Numbered from the stretch's first letter, positions 43,074 to 51,962 are shown. The stretch: DNA of 64,000 nt from HGM04593 sp045592125 (GCA_045592125.1 JAZNUE010000079.1:34523-98522), one strand, 5' to 3'. Notes: generated by a model not told the origin, from the letters alone. Numbers and translations are program-made.

Positions 43074-44453
43074 TCAATCCTCTATCCTTTCAAGCTTCAC
43101 GGTAAAGTGACGCATGAGTTCTGTCTCCCATACAATGCGCACGCCGTGGCGGATGGTGTCGCGGCGGTCATATACATTCTTCAGGGCAGCAGCAATCACG
43201 TCCATGTGGTTGTTAGTGTATACACGGCGGGCAATGCACAGGCGCAACAGGTCAAGGCCGCCGAAACGGTTCTCTCGGGTTACAGGGTCCCTGTCGGCAA
43301 GGATGTAGCCAATCTCGCAGCCGCGCACTCCGGCCTCAAGGTAGAGCTCAATGGCAAGTGTCTGTGCCGGGAACTCCTCTTTAGGCACGTTCGAGAGTAC
43401 CATGTCGGCGTCAACAAAGAGCGCATGGCCGCCAACAGGGCGCTGGTAAGGAATGCCATATTCGTCTAGCCTTGCAGCCAAGTACTGCACCTGGCGTATG
43501 CGGGTCTCAATGTTGTCGAGCTCGGTATTCTCGTCAAGGCCCACTGCCAAGGCAGCCATGTCACGGCCGTTCATTCCGCCGTATGTGAGATAGCCCTCGA
43601 AAGGAATACAGTACTTCTTTGCGCCCTCGTACCAGTCCTCATGGCGTGTAGCAATGAAACCGCCCATGTTCACTATACCATCCTTCTTAGCGCTCATTGT
43701 CATGCCGTCGGCAAGCGAGTATATTTCCCTTACAATCTCCTTTATTGTCTTGTTGGCATAGCCCTCCTCGCGTGTCTTTATAAAGTATGCGTTCTCCACA
43801 AAGCGTGCCGAGTCGTAGATGACACGCTTGCCATACTTGTCGGCAATGGCACGCACCTCGCGCAGGTTCTGCATTGACACGGGCTGCCCGCCTGCGGTGT
43901 TGTTGGTAATGGTGATTATGATGAAAGGAATCCTGTCGGCATGCTCGGCCAGCGCCTTCTCAAGTTTCTTTGGGTCGACATTGCCCTTGAAAGGAACCTC
44001 AAGCTGTGTATCCTTTGCCTCGTCCACAGTGCAGTCGAGCGCAGTGGCCTTGCGGCTCTCGATGTGGCCCTTTGTGGTGTCGAAGTGCGAGTTGCCAGGC
44101 ACAATATCGCCGTTCTTCACAAGATGGCTGAAAAGCACATTCTCGGCAGCGCGGCCCTGATGTGTGGGGATAACATACTCAAAGCCAGTGAGGCGTGTGA
44201 TTGTATCCTTCAGCTGGAAGAAGGATGACGAGCCGGCATAGCTCTCGTCGCCCATCATGAGCGCGGCCCACTGGCGGTCGCTCATTGCGCCAGTGCCCGA
44301 GTCGGTGAGGCAGTCGATATATACTTGCTCCGATTTAAGCTGGAACAGGTTGTAATTGGCCTCCCTAATCCACAGTTCTCTCTCTTCGCGTGTGCTCTTG
44401 CGGATGGGCTCTACCATCTTTATTCTCCATGATTCGGCAAAAGGTATTTTCAT
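43074..44453 (-). CDS. tnaA: tryptophanase (tryptophan indole-lyase)
   Basis: A 459-residue PLP enzyme splitting tryptophan into indole, pyruvate and ammonia. The PLP lysine is K257 in MSAKKDG, after FIPTHQGR-type and YDSARFVENAYFIK segments. The sequence closely matches the Bacteroides thetaiotaomicron-type tryptophanase as I remember it (PFAESW-IKMVEPI start). Tyrosine phenol-lyase is the alternative fold-mate; the SAKKDG context and overall similarity favour tryptophanase. No TnaC-like leader peptide is visible in the 145-base spacer upstream. A segment near the C-terminus reads LCIARRVYT where relatives have AIPRRVYT. Confidence 0.92.
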   Translation of the reverse strand: MKIPFAESWRIKMVEPIRKSTREERELWIREANYNLFQLKSEQVYIDCLTDSGTGAMSDRQWAALMMGDESYAGSSSFFQLKDTITRLTGFEYVIPTHQGRAAENVLFSHLVKNGDIVPGNSHFDTTKGHIESRKATALDCTVDEAKDTQLEVPFKGNVDPKKLEKALAEHADRIPFIIITITNNTAGGQPVSMQNLREVRAIADKYGKRVIYDSARFVENAYFIKTREEGYANKTIKEIVREIYSLADGMTMSAKKDGIVNMGGFIATRHEDWYEGAKKYCIPFEGYLTYGGMNGRDMAALAVGLDENTELDNIETRIRQVQYLAARLDEYGIPYQRPVGGHALFVDADMVLSNVPKEEFPAQTLAIELYLEAGVRGCEIGYILADRDPVTRENRFGGLDLLRLCIARRVYTNNHMDVIAAALKNVYDRRDTIRHGVRIVWETELMRHFTVKLERIED

Positions 44454-44483
44454 AGTATTACTGGTTATTGGTTAGTATATTGG

Positions 44484-44491
44484 CAAATATA
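44484..44491 (-). promoter_or_regulatory. -7 box for tnaA (TATATTTG)
   Basis: The minus strand reads TATATTTG, a perfect TAnnTTTG, 31 bases before the tnaA start. Confidence 0.45.
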
Positions 44492-44585
44492 GCGATTTCT
44501 CCGATATACCGTCCAATAATATGCCAAATAAAAAGAGCGCAATAAAAATTAGATATCTTATTATAATATATTAGAAAAACTTCGT

Positions 44586-44593
44586 TACATTTG
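44586..44593 (+). promoter_or_regulatory. -7 box for the large GH20 gene (TACATTTG)
   Basis: TACATTTG fits TAnnTTTG exactly, 36 bases before the start codon at 44629. The upstream sequence is very AT-rich without a clear TTTG -33 box. Confidence 0.5.
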
Positions 44594-44628
44594 CAAAATT
44601 GAAGGTTAACCTATTTAATAGCTATAGT

Positions 44629-47600
44629 ATGAAAAGAACGTTACTCCTATTTTCGTGCCTTATGGCATGGATTGCCTGTGCCGTTGCGCAGGGATTTCCA
44701 GAAACGAGCACAGGCGATGAGGCCAAGTGGTACCTCATCCAGTTCATGAACGGCGGCAATGCGCTGACAGCAGAAAGCGCCGGAGCCGAGATTACCACTG
44801 CCACTGCCACAGGCAGCGACGCCCAGATGTGGAAAGTCACAGGCGACGGCACAAACGGCTACACGTTAACTAACAAGAAGGGCTATACCCTTTATGTAGG
44901 CTCAGCGGCAAAGAACCAGATGGTGAAGGCTGCAGCAAGCGCAAGTGGCGTGAGCAAGTTCTTCATCAATGCCACTGGCAACGCCACATACAGCGGCGGC
45001 TACGAGATTCAGCCAAAAGGCAACACAGGCATCTCAATGAACCTTTGGGGCGGCCCGAGCGAGAACCGCGGCGTTGGCCTTTGGGACAAGGGCGACCAGA
45101 ACAACCCTGTGCAGTTTGTCGAGTACACCGTGTTCGAGAACCTGGGCAACATCCCGGTTATCCCCTACCCCGCCGAGATGACAGCCGGAGAAGGGCGCCT
45201 TGCAGTATCTTCCCTTAATGCAATCACGTACCCGAGCGAAGAGACAGCGAAGTACGCCAGCGACTTTGCCAGCATGCTTGCAAGGACATCTGGCACCACG
45301 CTTGCCGTAAAGGAGAGCGGTGCCCAGGCCGCAGCAGGCGAAATATGGCTTGCTGTTGACGCTTCGCTGCCAGCCGAAGGATACACCATGAATGTAAACG
45401 GGAACGGCGTTGAGATAAAGGCCTCTGCAAAGGCCGGTTTCTTCTATGCAATACAGACATTGAAGCAGCTGCTCCCGCGCGAGCTCTTCGGCGAGGAACT
45501 GAGCAGCGAGGCAAAATGGGAGATTCCTTTCGTTACAATTGCCGACCAGCCGCAGTTCGGGCACCGCGGATTCATGATGGACGTTGCGCGCCACTTCTTC
45601 GACAAGAAGGAAGTGAAGAAGGTGCTCGACATCATGGCGCTTTACAAGATGAACCGCCTGCACTGGCACCTCACCGACGACCAGGGCTGGCGCATTGAAA
45701 TCCCGGAATACCCATTGCTTACCGAAGTCGGTGCTGTGCGTTCAGGTTCATTCACAAGCCCGGGCGACGGCAGCAAGTTCTTCGATGATACAGAGTATGG
45801 TCGCGGGATGTATTTCACGCAGGATGATTTGCGCGAGATTGTGGCATACGCAGCAGAGCGCAATATCGACATCATGCCCGAGATTGACCTCCCCGGCCAT
45901 ATGGTGGCAGCCGTCACTTCTTATCCCGAACTAAGTTGCGACCCCACAAAGGAGTACTCAGTACGCATTGACGGCGGTATATCCAAAGATGTCCTTAACA
46001 TCGGAAAGGATGAGACCATCGATTTCCTTAAATGCGTACTCGACAATGTGGCGAAGATTTTCCCATTCCCTTACATACACATCGGCGGTGATGAGTGCCC
46101 CACAGACCAGTGGCAGACAAACGAGGACTGTCTACGACGCGTACAGGAAGAGGGCCTTGCCGGTGTACACGAACTCCAATCATGGTTGGTTGAGGAACTT
46201 GGCACATACTTGAAGGAGAAACACGGAAAGGATATTGTAGTATGGGACGAGCTGCTCGCACACTGGACAAGCGACAATAAGGTAAAGCCTGTGATTATGG
46301 CATGGAACAGTCTTGGAAAAACAGCCGAGGCGGCCAACAAAGGATTCAAGAGCATTGCAACCCCATATTCACACGTATATATCGACTTCATGCAGGTAGG
46401 CCCAGACAAGACTGTCATTGACGAACCTTACTACGGCGGTTGGAGCGATACAAACACCAATACATTGGAGGATGCATACTCACTTAACCCTGCCGGTTCA
46501 CTCAGCGGACGCGAGGAGTACTGCATGGGTGTTCAGTGTAACCTTTGGGCAGAGACACTCAACGACGACATTGAACTCGAGTACCAGCTGCTGCCACGCA
46601 TGATTGCTGTTGCCGAGACAGGCTGGCTGCCAAGCAGCAAGAAGAACTGGAGCGGATTCTACCGCCGCCTGCAGAGCCATGACGAGATTCTGGACCTTCT
46701 TGGCTACACATACGCAAAGCACTACATTGAGCCCAAGGAGTATACCGAAGCGGAGAAGATTATTATGGAGGCCGAGGAACTTCTTGAAAACAGCACAGGC
46801 GACGTAGGCTACCCCAGTGGAGAATACCGCGACAGGCTGAACACAGCGTTTCATACTATTGAAGGCGACGACCTTACTGAGCTAAAGGCAGCCATTGAGG
46901 CCTTCAAGAACGCCCCTATCAAGCAGCCCGAGGAAGGCAAGACCTACCAGATTGTTTCGGCCTCGACATACTACAAGCGCCAGTATGCAGGCTCAACAAT
47001 GTACGAGAAGGACGGAAGCATACGTTTCCACTACACCCCGCAGACCGAGCCCGAAGAACTGTGGAAGCTTGAGGCTGTTGACGGCGGCTATATAATGAGA
47101 AACCTCTACAGCGGCAAGCAGCTTACGATGGACAGCTACAACAGCGTAGTAAAGGTGAGCGACGCCGGTACTCCCGTAAGGATTGACAAGGCAACCATAG
47201 CCTCACGCGATGTGACATTCGTTCCCGGCGCAGTGACAATATCGGCTGTCAACGGCTATAATGCAGCAATGACAGGCAATGTAAAGCGCCTGAGCGCGGA
47301 ACCGTCGGGCGATGTATATGCAAAGGACGAGGCAGCACTCTGCTACAACGGAACATGGAAGTTTATTGAGGTGAGAGACTTTGCCCGTCAGCTTGCGGGC
47401 CTCATAAACAAGTGCATGATAATCGGGTATACAGCAAAGCCAGGCAAGGTAGGGCAGCCCACAGAGGAGGCCCTTGATTTCCTCCAGAACAAGATTATCA
47501 GCCCTGCAATGGAAATAGTATCGGGAGCGGTAACCGAAGAGCAGTACAACGAATACGTTGCACTCTACCAGCAGTTCATGATGATGCCACGCACAACAAT

Positions 47601-48147
47601 AGCAGAAACCATTGACGCCGGTGCCTACTACTACATACGCAACGCATATTTTACCGACAAGTATGCCGCATACAGCAACAATCGTGTAGAACCCAAGGCA
47701 AAAGGCAACACTGACAGTTTCTTATGGAGCCTAGTAAAGAACAGCGACGGCACGGTATACATCTACAGCAAGGCCAACGGCAAGGCAGCATACATTGCCA
47801 GCAACGCCGTTGACCAGACCGTCAAGGTGGGCAAGGAATATGCATGGACCCTTAAGGAGACAACCACCGACACCGGCAGCAAGGGAATTGCCATTGTAGC
47901 TGGTGACGGCGAGCACGGATGGTACACCAACCCCGACTCCTGGGGCTACTTGCTCACCAAGCCTTACACCTGGGGCGCAAGCGTATGGACGCTGGAGAAG
48001 TCGGATGTCCAGGTTGAGACAGGAATCACAGAGGTGAAAGGTGAAAACGGAAAGGTGAAAGGTATCTATGACCTGCAAGGCCGAAAGATAGACACCCCGA
48101 CAAAGGGACTTTACATCATAGACGCCAAGAAGACATTAATAAAGTAA
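44629..48147 (+). CDS. large secreted GH20 beta-N-acetylhexosaminidase with type IX-like sorting tail
   Basis: A 1172-residue protein from the ATG at 44629; an upstream in-frame ATG at 44599 would spoil the signal peptide MKRTLLLFSCLMAWIACAVA. An N-terminal ricin-like beta domain (about 30-165) precedes GH20b (about 170-300). The catalytic barrel (about 300-690) has the pair D488-E489 in YIHIGGDECPTDQW and the WHLTDDQGWR signature. A helical segment and further ricin-like/jelly-roll repeats follow (about 770-1130). The last residues, IYDLQGRKI then KGLYIIDAKKTLIK, match the C-terminal tail of Bacteroidota proteins handled by type IX-like secretion. It should degrade GlcNAc/GalNAc-bearing glycans outside the cell. 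The linker before the tail derives from an intergenic repeat. Confidence 0.94.
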   Translation: MKRTLLLFSCLMAWIACAVAQGFPETSTGDEAKWYLIQFMNGGNALTAESAGAEITTATATGSDAQMWKVTGDGTNGYTLTNKKGYTLYVGSAAKNQMVKAAASASGVSKFFINATGNATYSGGYEIQPKGNTGISMNLWGGPSENRGVGLWDKGDQNNPVQFVEYTVFENLGNIPVIPYPAEMTAGEGRLAVSSLNAITYPSEETAKYASDFASMLARTSGTTLAVKESGAQAAAGEIWLAVDASLPAEGYTMNVNGNGVEIKASAKAGFFYAIQTLKQLLPRELFGEELSSEAKWEIPFVTIADQPQFGHRGFMMDVARHFFDKKEVKKVLDIMALYKMNRLHWHLTDDQGWRIEIPEYPLLTEVGAVRSGSFTSPGDGSKFFDDTEYGRGMYFTQDDLREIVAYAAERNIDIMPEIDLPGHMVAAVTSYPELSCDPTKEYSVRIDGGISKDVLNIGKDETIDFLKCVLDNVAKIFPFPYIHIGGDECPTDQWQTNEDCLRRVQEEGLAGVHELQSWLVEELGTYLKEKHGKDIVVWDELLAHWTSDNKVKPVIMAWNSLGKTAEAANKGFKSIATPYSHVYIDFMQVGPDKTVIDEPYYGGWSDTNTNTLEDAYSLNPAGSLSGREEYCMGVQCNLWAETLNDDIELEYQLLPRMIAVAETGWLPSSKKNWSGFYRRLQSHDEILDLLGYTYAKHYIEPKEYTEAEKIIMEAEELLENSTGDVGYPSGEYRDRLNTAFHTIEGDDLTELKAAIEAFKNAPIKQPEEGKTYQIVSASTYYKRQYAGSTMYEKDGSIRFHYTPQTEPEELWKLEAVDGGYIMRNLYSGKQLTMDSYNSVVKVSDAGTPVRIDKATIASRDVTFVPGAVTISAVNGYNAAMTGNVKRLSAEPSGDVYAKDEAALCYNGTWKFIEVRDFARQLAGLINKCMIIGYTAKPGKVGQPTEEALDFLQNKIISPAMEIVSGAVTEEQYNEYVALYQQFMMMPRTTIAETIDAGAYYYIRNAYFTDKYAAYSNNRVEPKAKGNTDSFLWSLVKNSDGTVYIYSKANGKAAYIASNAVDQTVKVGKEYAWTLKETTTDTGSKGIAIVAGDGEHGWYTNPDSWGYLLTKPYTWGASVWTLEKSDVQVETGITEVKGENGKVKGIYDLQGRKIDTPTKGLYIIDAKKTLIK
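48041..48062. repeat. 22-base copy of a dispersed intergenic repeat inside the GH20 coding region
   Basis: The 22 bases here are the exact reverse complement of 59594-59615 in the spacer before ppdK, and a variant lies at 54648-54675. In the GH20 frame they encode part of the linker VKGENGKVKG just before the sorting tail. Confidence 0.7.
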
Positions 48148-48180
48148 CTTTAAAGAAAGAGCCAACTTGATTATTAGGCA

Positions 48181-48227
48181 TGTATGAGGAGTGACGGCCA
48201 GCCGTCACTCCTCATACACTTTTTTTA
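48181..48227 (+). terminator. rho-independent terminator after the large GH20 gene
   Basis: A 17-base-pair perfect stem (48181-48197 with 48202-48218, arm TGTATGAGGAGTGACGG) and a 4-base loop are followed by a run of seven T. It lies 33 bases past the stop codon. Confidence 0.9.
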
Positions 48228-48248
48228 TTGTCCCTCGAGGGACAATAA
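48225..48248. repeat. 24-bp perfect palindrome centred on CTCGAG
   Basis: The half-site TTATTGTCCCTC is followed directly by its reverse complement, with no loop. It abuts the T-run of the preceding terminator. A loop-less palindrome suits a dimeric protein-binding or recombination site better than a terminator. Confidence 0.6.
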
Positions 48249-48367
48249 ATCGTGAGATTTCGGAGGGAGTTATAAAGCTGGAAGCAAAGTGGAAAGTGGA
48301 AAGATGAGCCCCATTTTGTGGGCTTAGCCCTTTATGCTGTGGCGCTGCGCTTCTCATCCCGGCCACG

Positions 48368-48574
48368 TTGCCCCAGGGGCAGCAGGCAGGCAGCCTTGAA
48401 GGCAAATTAGCGACAATAGGCATTGACAGCACTGTAGTTCACAAGAAATTCGGGCGCGGAACGGTGGTGAGAATAGACAAGAACGAGAAGTTCATCCACG
48501 TCAGATTCACCCTGGGCGAGAAGAAATTCATATTCCCCGACGCGTTTGCAATGGGATTCCTGGAGGTGGAGTGA
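48368..48574 (+). CDS. small SH3-like beta-domain protein, possibly a gene remnant
   Basis: A 68-residue frame whose only usable start is TTG at 48368; the frame is open back to 48308 with no ATG. The part from TVVHKKFGRGTVVRI through EKKFIFPDAFAMGFLEVE is a clear protein domain, resembling the small beta-barrel found at the C-terminus of UvrD-type helicases and of various Bacteroidales proteins. The missing ATG and unrelated N-terminus suggest the surviving 3' end of a longer gene, or a small protein using TTG. Purifying-type codon use (GGC, AAG, GAC) fits a real or recently lost gene. Confidence 0.5.
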   Translation: MPQGQQAGSLEGKLATIGIDSTVVHKKFGRGTVVRIDKNEKFIHVRFTLGEKKFIFPDAFAMGFLEVE

Positions 48575-48590
48575 ATGTCCATACCCCGCC

Positions 48591-49922
48591 TCACTCTTCT
48601 CCGGCGAACTTGTCGGGGAGCTGCTTGGATGTTGTGAGCAGGCCCATCTCCTTTAGCTCGCCCAGGCGCTTGCTTATGTTTCCCTTACCGGTCCTGAGCT
48701 GCCTGAAGGCCTCGTCATAGGCCTCCTGGGCCTTGGCGAGGGCGGCCTCAATCTTGCCGAAGTTGTCGGTGAAGCCTACGAACTTGTCATAGATTGCGTT
48801 CGCAGTGTCCACAATGCGCTGCACGTCGCGCTGCTGGCGCTCGCGGGTCCACAGGGAGTTCACCACAAAGAGCGTTGAGATGAGGTTCGACGGGGAGATG
48901 AGCACAACGCCTTTCTTGTAGGCATAGTTCCACAGGGCGCTGTCGGCATCCATTGCCGCAAAGTAGGATGGCTCGTTGGGGATGAAGAGCATTACATAGT
49001 CGAGCGAGTTCTTGCTGTACTTGCTGTAATGCTTGGCCGCGAGCTCATCGATGTGGCGGCGCACGCTTGCCACATGCTCCTTAAGGCGCATTGCACGCAC
49101 TGCCTCGTCATCGGCCGCAAGGTATTCCATATAGGCCTTGAGCGACACCTTGGAGTCTATTATTATGTCGCGCTTGCCAGGAAAGTGCACAATCACGTCG
49201 GGCTTCATTGCGCGGCGCGTCTCTTCGTTCAGGGCAGCACGCCCGCTCTCGTCGCGCAAGGTTGACTGCAGTTCCCACTGCTCGCCCTCAATGAGGCCTG
49301 AGTTCTCGAGTATCTGCTCAAGGATGGTCTCGCCCCAGTCGCCCTGGAACTTGTTGTTGTTTGTACCTGAAATGGCACGGGTGAGGTTGAGGGCCTCGTC
49401 GCTTATGCGGCGGTTAGCCTCAACAAGGCTCTTGATATTCTCCTGCAGCGAGAAGCGCTGCCTGCTCTCCTCGCCATAAAAGGACTCTACCTTCTCGCGG
49501 AACTGGCTGAGGTCCTTGCCGAACGGCAGGAGCATTGCCTCAAGCCTCTCCTGCGACTGGCGCCCGAACAGCTCGGTATTCTTCTGCAGCGCCTCGGCAG
49601 CCATGTTCCTGAACTCGTGGCGCATTTGGTCCAGGGCCGCCTGGAACTGCTCCTTCTGCGCTGCAAGACGCTCCTTGAGAGCACTGTTCTCGCTCTCGAC
49701 CATTGCGGCGTGGGCAAACTGCTCCTCGCGCATTGCCTTCAGGGAGCGCGCCTCGCACTCGCGCTCACGCACTGAATCGCCAAGCTGCATGCAGCGGGTA
49801 TCGAGCATTGAGTTCTCCTTTTCAAGCGCCGAGCACTTGCCATAAAGGCGCATACAGCAGAGCGCTGCAGCAACAAGCAGCAGCAACAGGAGCAGGGATA
49901 TCGAGACAAGAAGTGTTGGCAT
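48591..49922 (-). CDS. rmuC: RmuC-family DNA recombination protein
   Basis: A 443-residue protein with an N-terminal membrane helix (about 5-25, LVSISLLLLLLLVAAALCC). A long coiled coil follows (about 30-170, SALKERLAAQKEQFQAALDQ). The RmuC nuclease-like domain (about 190-400) contains NNKFQGDWGETILEQILENS, MKPDVIVHFPGKRDIIIDSK and VMLFIPNEPSYFAA. These match the PD-(D/E)xK-like core of the family. In E. coli RmuC limits inversion at short inverted repeats. The length is typical. It starts 24 bases past a minus-strand -7 box. Confidence 0.95.
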   Translation of the reverse strand: MPTLLVSISLLLLLLLVAAALCCMRLYGKCSALEKENSMLDTRCMQLGDSVRERECEARSLKAMREEQFAHAAMVESENSALKERLAAQKEQFQAALDQMRHEFRNMAAEALQKNTELFGRQSQERLEAMLLPFGKDLSQFREKVESFYGEESRQRFSLQENIKSLVEANRRISDEALNLTRAISGTNNNKFQGDWGETILEQILENSGLIEGEQWELQSTLRDESGRAALNEETRRAMKPDVIVHFPGKRDIIIDSKVSLKAYMEYLAADDEAVRAMRLKEHVASVRRHIDELAAKHYSKYSKNSLDYVMLFIPNEPSYFAAMDADSALWNYAYKKGVVLISPSNLISTLFVVNSLWTRERQQRDVQRIVDTANAIYDKFVGFTDNFGKIEAALAKAQEAYDEAFRQLRTGKGNISKRLGELKEMGLLTTSKQLPDKFAGEE

Positions 49923-49945
49923 AATTTACAGTTTTATCTTCACTG

Positions 49946-49953
49946 CAAATATA
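49946..49953 (-). promoter_or_regulatory. -7 box for rmuC (TATATTTG)
   Basis: The minus strand reads TATATTTG, a perfect TAnnTTTG, 24 bases before the start codon. Confidence 0.45.
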
Positions 49954-50069
49954 CACAGCCAGTAACGGCTAACAAAGGATTCCGGAACTTTTTTATGAAC
50001 AAATGGCACAAACGGCAAAACATGACAAGACGCAGGCATTACTGGCCTGTAACTGCTGCACTCCCGGCA

Positions 50070-50077
50070 TATCTTTG
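50070..50077 (+). promoter_or_regulatory. -7 box for the 128-residue hypothetical gene (TATCTTTG)
   Basis: TATCTTTG fits TAnnTTTG exactly, 21 bases before the ATG at 50098. Its presence supports that frame over the overlapping one at 49995. Confidence 0.45.
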
Positions 50078-50097
50078 CAAGCAGAAAAGAGAAAGCG

Positions 50098-50484
50098 ATG
50101 AGAACAGTTACAATAAAGACTGGAGAAGAGATACACCACACATGCCTGATGTACGGGCTCTGCCGTGCCTTTGCCAGATACCCGTTCCTCACCAGCGGCA
50201 CGCTGGTAACGCCGCCGCCATTCAGGCGCAGCCCGGAGCGCCCGCTGCTGTTCATAGGCTGCGGGACCAACCATGTGTGCGTACAGTATTACAAGACCGG
50301 CATAAGGGTACTGTACAGGAAAAGCAAGGTGACGGCCGACGAGGCCGCGGCCTTCGCAAAGGCAATAATTGAGGAGTACCTTGCGCTGCGCCACCCGTTC
50401 ATGAAAGTAAAGTGGGAAGGCGGAAGGCTGCTGGAAGAAACCACAGGGCACATAATAGCAGAAACTGCCGGTTGCAAAGAGTAA
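50098..50484 (+). CDS. hypothetical protein, 128 residues
   Basis: No family is recognised. The protein starts MRTVTIKTGEEIHHTCLMYG, has no signal peptide or membrane helix, and looks like a small alpha/beta protein: a central LLFIGCGTNHVCVQYYKTG strand region, then a helix ADEAAAFAKAIIEEYLALRH. A competing frame (49995-50372) is less protein-like and lacks a promoter. It ends six bases before the convergent AraC gene. Confidence 0.6.
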   Translation: MRTVTIKTGEEIHHTCLMYGLCRAFARYPFLTSGTLVTPPPFRRSPERPLLFIGCGTNHVCVQYYKTGIRVLYRKSKVTADEAAAFAKAIIEEYLALRHPFMKVKWEGGRLLEETTGHIIAETAGCKE

Positions 50485-50489
50485 ATCCC

Positions 50490-51302
50490 TCACGCTTTCT
50501 CCTGCGAACGGCGGTAGGCCTTGGGCGACATGCCCTCTACCCTCTTGAAGTACTTGCCGAAGACCGACTGCGAGGGGAAATCGAGCTCGTCGCTTATCTC
50601 CTGCACTGTCATAGAGGTTGACGTGAGGCAGCCCTTGGCATAGAGCACCACATACTTCTCAATCCACTCCATCGCAGTGAGGCCCGTCTCCTGCTTAAGG
50701 AGTGCCGAAAGGTACTTCTTGGTCACACACAGCCTGTCGGCATAGAAAGCAATGCCGCGGTGGCACTTGAAGTTCTCCGACACAAGTGATATGAACCTCT
50801 CGCACATCTCCTGCTGTCCTGTCATCAGGGTCTTCTGGGCCTGCGCATTGTGTATATAATATCCGAGCCCGTAATAGTATGCCGAGAAAAGGTGCCTTAC
50901 AACCTCTTCCTTGTAAGGGTGCCCGTTCTGCTTCATTATGCTAGCTACATGAGCGTAGCATGCCGTCAGGGCCTCGAGCCCTTCCTGGTTCAATGTGTAG
51001 ATGTGGTTGTTATTGAGGAAGAGCTTCTCCTGGAAGCTCACTGGCAGGTTAAGCGAGTCGGTGAATTCCTTGGTTATGGCCATGCCGTACCCCTTGAAGC
51101 CTTCACTGGTTTCAATTGACTCAATTATCTGGCCCGGAAGGAACAGGGCGACAGCAGGCGCCTTTAGCGAATAGGAGTACAAATCAACAATACAGGATAT
51201 TTCGCCGCTGGCAACAATAACCTGGGTCACCTTCTCCATCTTTAGCGGGAAACGGGCCTCGGGGATGACCTTGTCTAGGTCCAGGAGTTCTACGTCCTTC
51301 AT
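50490..51302 (-). CDS. AraC-family transcriptional regulator
   Basis: A 270-residue regulator. The N-terminal 160 residues form a cupin-like sensing domain (CIVDLYSYSLKAPAVALFLPGQ). The C-terminal 100 residues carry the two AraC helix-turn-helix units: FYADRLCVTKKYLSALLKQE, then TVQEISDELDFPSQSVFGKYF followed by KRVEGMSPKAYR. The ligand is not predictable and no neighbouring target operon stands out. A minus-strand -7 box lies 16 bases upstream. Confidence 0.92.
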   Translation of the reverse strand: MKDVELLDLDKVIPEARFPLKMEKVTQVIVASGEISCIVDLYSYSLKAPAVALFLPGQIIESIETSEGFKGYGMAITKEFTDSLNLPVSFQEKLFLNNNHIYTLNQEGLEALTACYAHVASIMKQNGHPYKEEVVRHLFSAYYYGLGYYIHNAQAQKTLMTGQQEMCERFISLVSENFKCHRGIAFYADRLCVTKKYLSALLKQETGLTAMEWIEKYVVLYAKGCLTSTSMTVQEISDELDFPSQSVFGKYFKRVEGMSPKAYRRSQEKA

Positions 51303-51318
51303 TGCGCAATCTTTTCTG

Positions 51319-51326
51319 CAAAGTTA
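51319..51326 (-). promoter_or_regulatory. -7 box for the AraC-family gene (TAACTTTG)
   Basis: The minus strand reads TAACTTTG, a perfect TAnnTTTG, 16 bases before the start, implying an almost leaderless message. Confidence 0.4.
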
Positions 51327-51410
51327 CAAAATCGGCAATAAAGAACAACATTCTTGCTAAAAGTGCGGCAAATCGTGCAAAACAGCAGGCAAGACTGCCC
51401 AAAAACCCGC

Positions 51411-51605
51411 TTATTTCCACAGGCCTAGCGCCGAAAGCAGGGCGCGCAGCCTGCCGGCAAGCAGGCCTGCCAGCGAGAGCTCGTCCTTGAGGGCCTGCAC
51501 ATGACGCGACATCCTTTTATGCAGCACTGCAATGCGGGCGCTGTTCCTCTGGCGCTGCTCCCGCAGTTCCCGCAACGACGTTACAAAAGCACTGCCGTCA
51601 CCCAT
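51411..51605 (-). CDS. small protein, third gene of the YtxH/DUF1469 operon
   Basis: A 64-residue basic, helical protein (SLRELREQRQRNSARIAVLH, then LSLAGLLAGRLRALLSALGL). Its start overlaps the stop of the DUF1469 gene by eight bases, so translation is coupled. No family is recognised. The hydrophobic C-terminal half could be a membrane-associated amphipathic helix. Confidence 0.6.
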   Translation of the reverse strand: MGDGSAFVTSLRELREQRQRNSARIAVLHKRMSRHVQALKDELSLAGLLAGRLRALLSALGLWK

Positions 51606-51948
51606 TGGCGACCTCCTTCCTCACCGACAGCAGGCGGCACAAGTGCCTCACCAGGGTATTTACGAAAATCCTGGTGCGCAGGGCATACACCGCAAACGCA
51701 GCAGCAGCAATTGCAAGACCAGCAAGCACCATCGCAAGAACAAGCCCCACCGCCATAGTGAGCGCCGCTACGGCGCCGGCAAGGACGAACAGGAATGCCG
51801 TGAAGAGCATGAAGAAGATTACCATTGAGGCAAGCATGTCGCCCATTATTACCGACACTTCCTCAACTGTCCTCATCTTTATGTTGTCCATGCGCCTGCC
51901 AAGGTACTCCTGCACGTCCTCCGAAAGATTCTCAATTTCTTCTCTCAT
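51598..51948 (-). CDS. phage-holin-like/DUF1469 membrane protein
   Basis: A 116-residue protein with an N-terminal coil (EEIENLSEDVQEYLGRRMDN) and two hydrophobic hairpin helices at about 38-60 and 65-90 (VIFFMLFTAFLFVLAGAVAA and LVLAMVLAGLAIAAAAFAVY). This is the layout of the putative Actinobacterial-holin-X/DUF1469 family, which usually travels with YtxH proteins and is not a true phage holin. It lies 14 bases after the YtxH gene. Confidence 0.8.
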   Translation of the reverse strand: MREEIENLSEDVQEYLGRRMDNIKMRTVEEVSVIMGDMLASMVIFFMLFTAFLFVLAGAVAALTMAVGLVLAMVLAGLAIAAAAFAVYALRTRIFVNTLVRHLCRLLSVRKEVANG

Positions 51949-51962
51949 TCTTGCCAGGACCG

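Noticed and set aside
44454..44598. tnaC-type leader peptide upstream of tnaA
   Set aside because: I looked on the minus strand for a short frame with a key Trp and Pro stop context and found none; the -7 box is only 31 bases from the tnaA start.
51598..51948. Prophage holin
   Set aside because: The domain is the YtxH-associated DUF1469 type, and no other phage gene is present.
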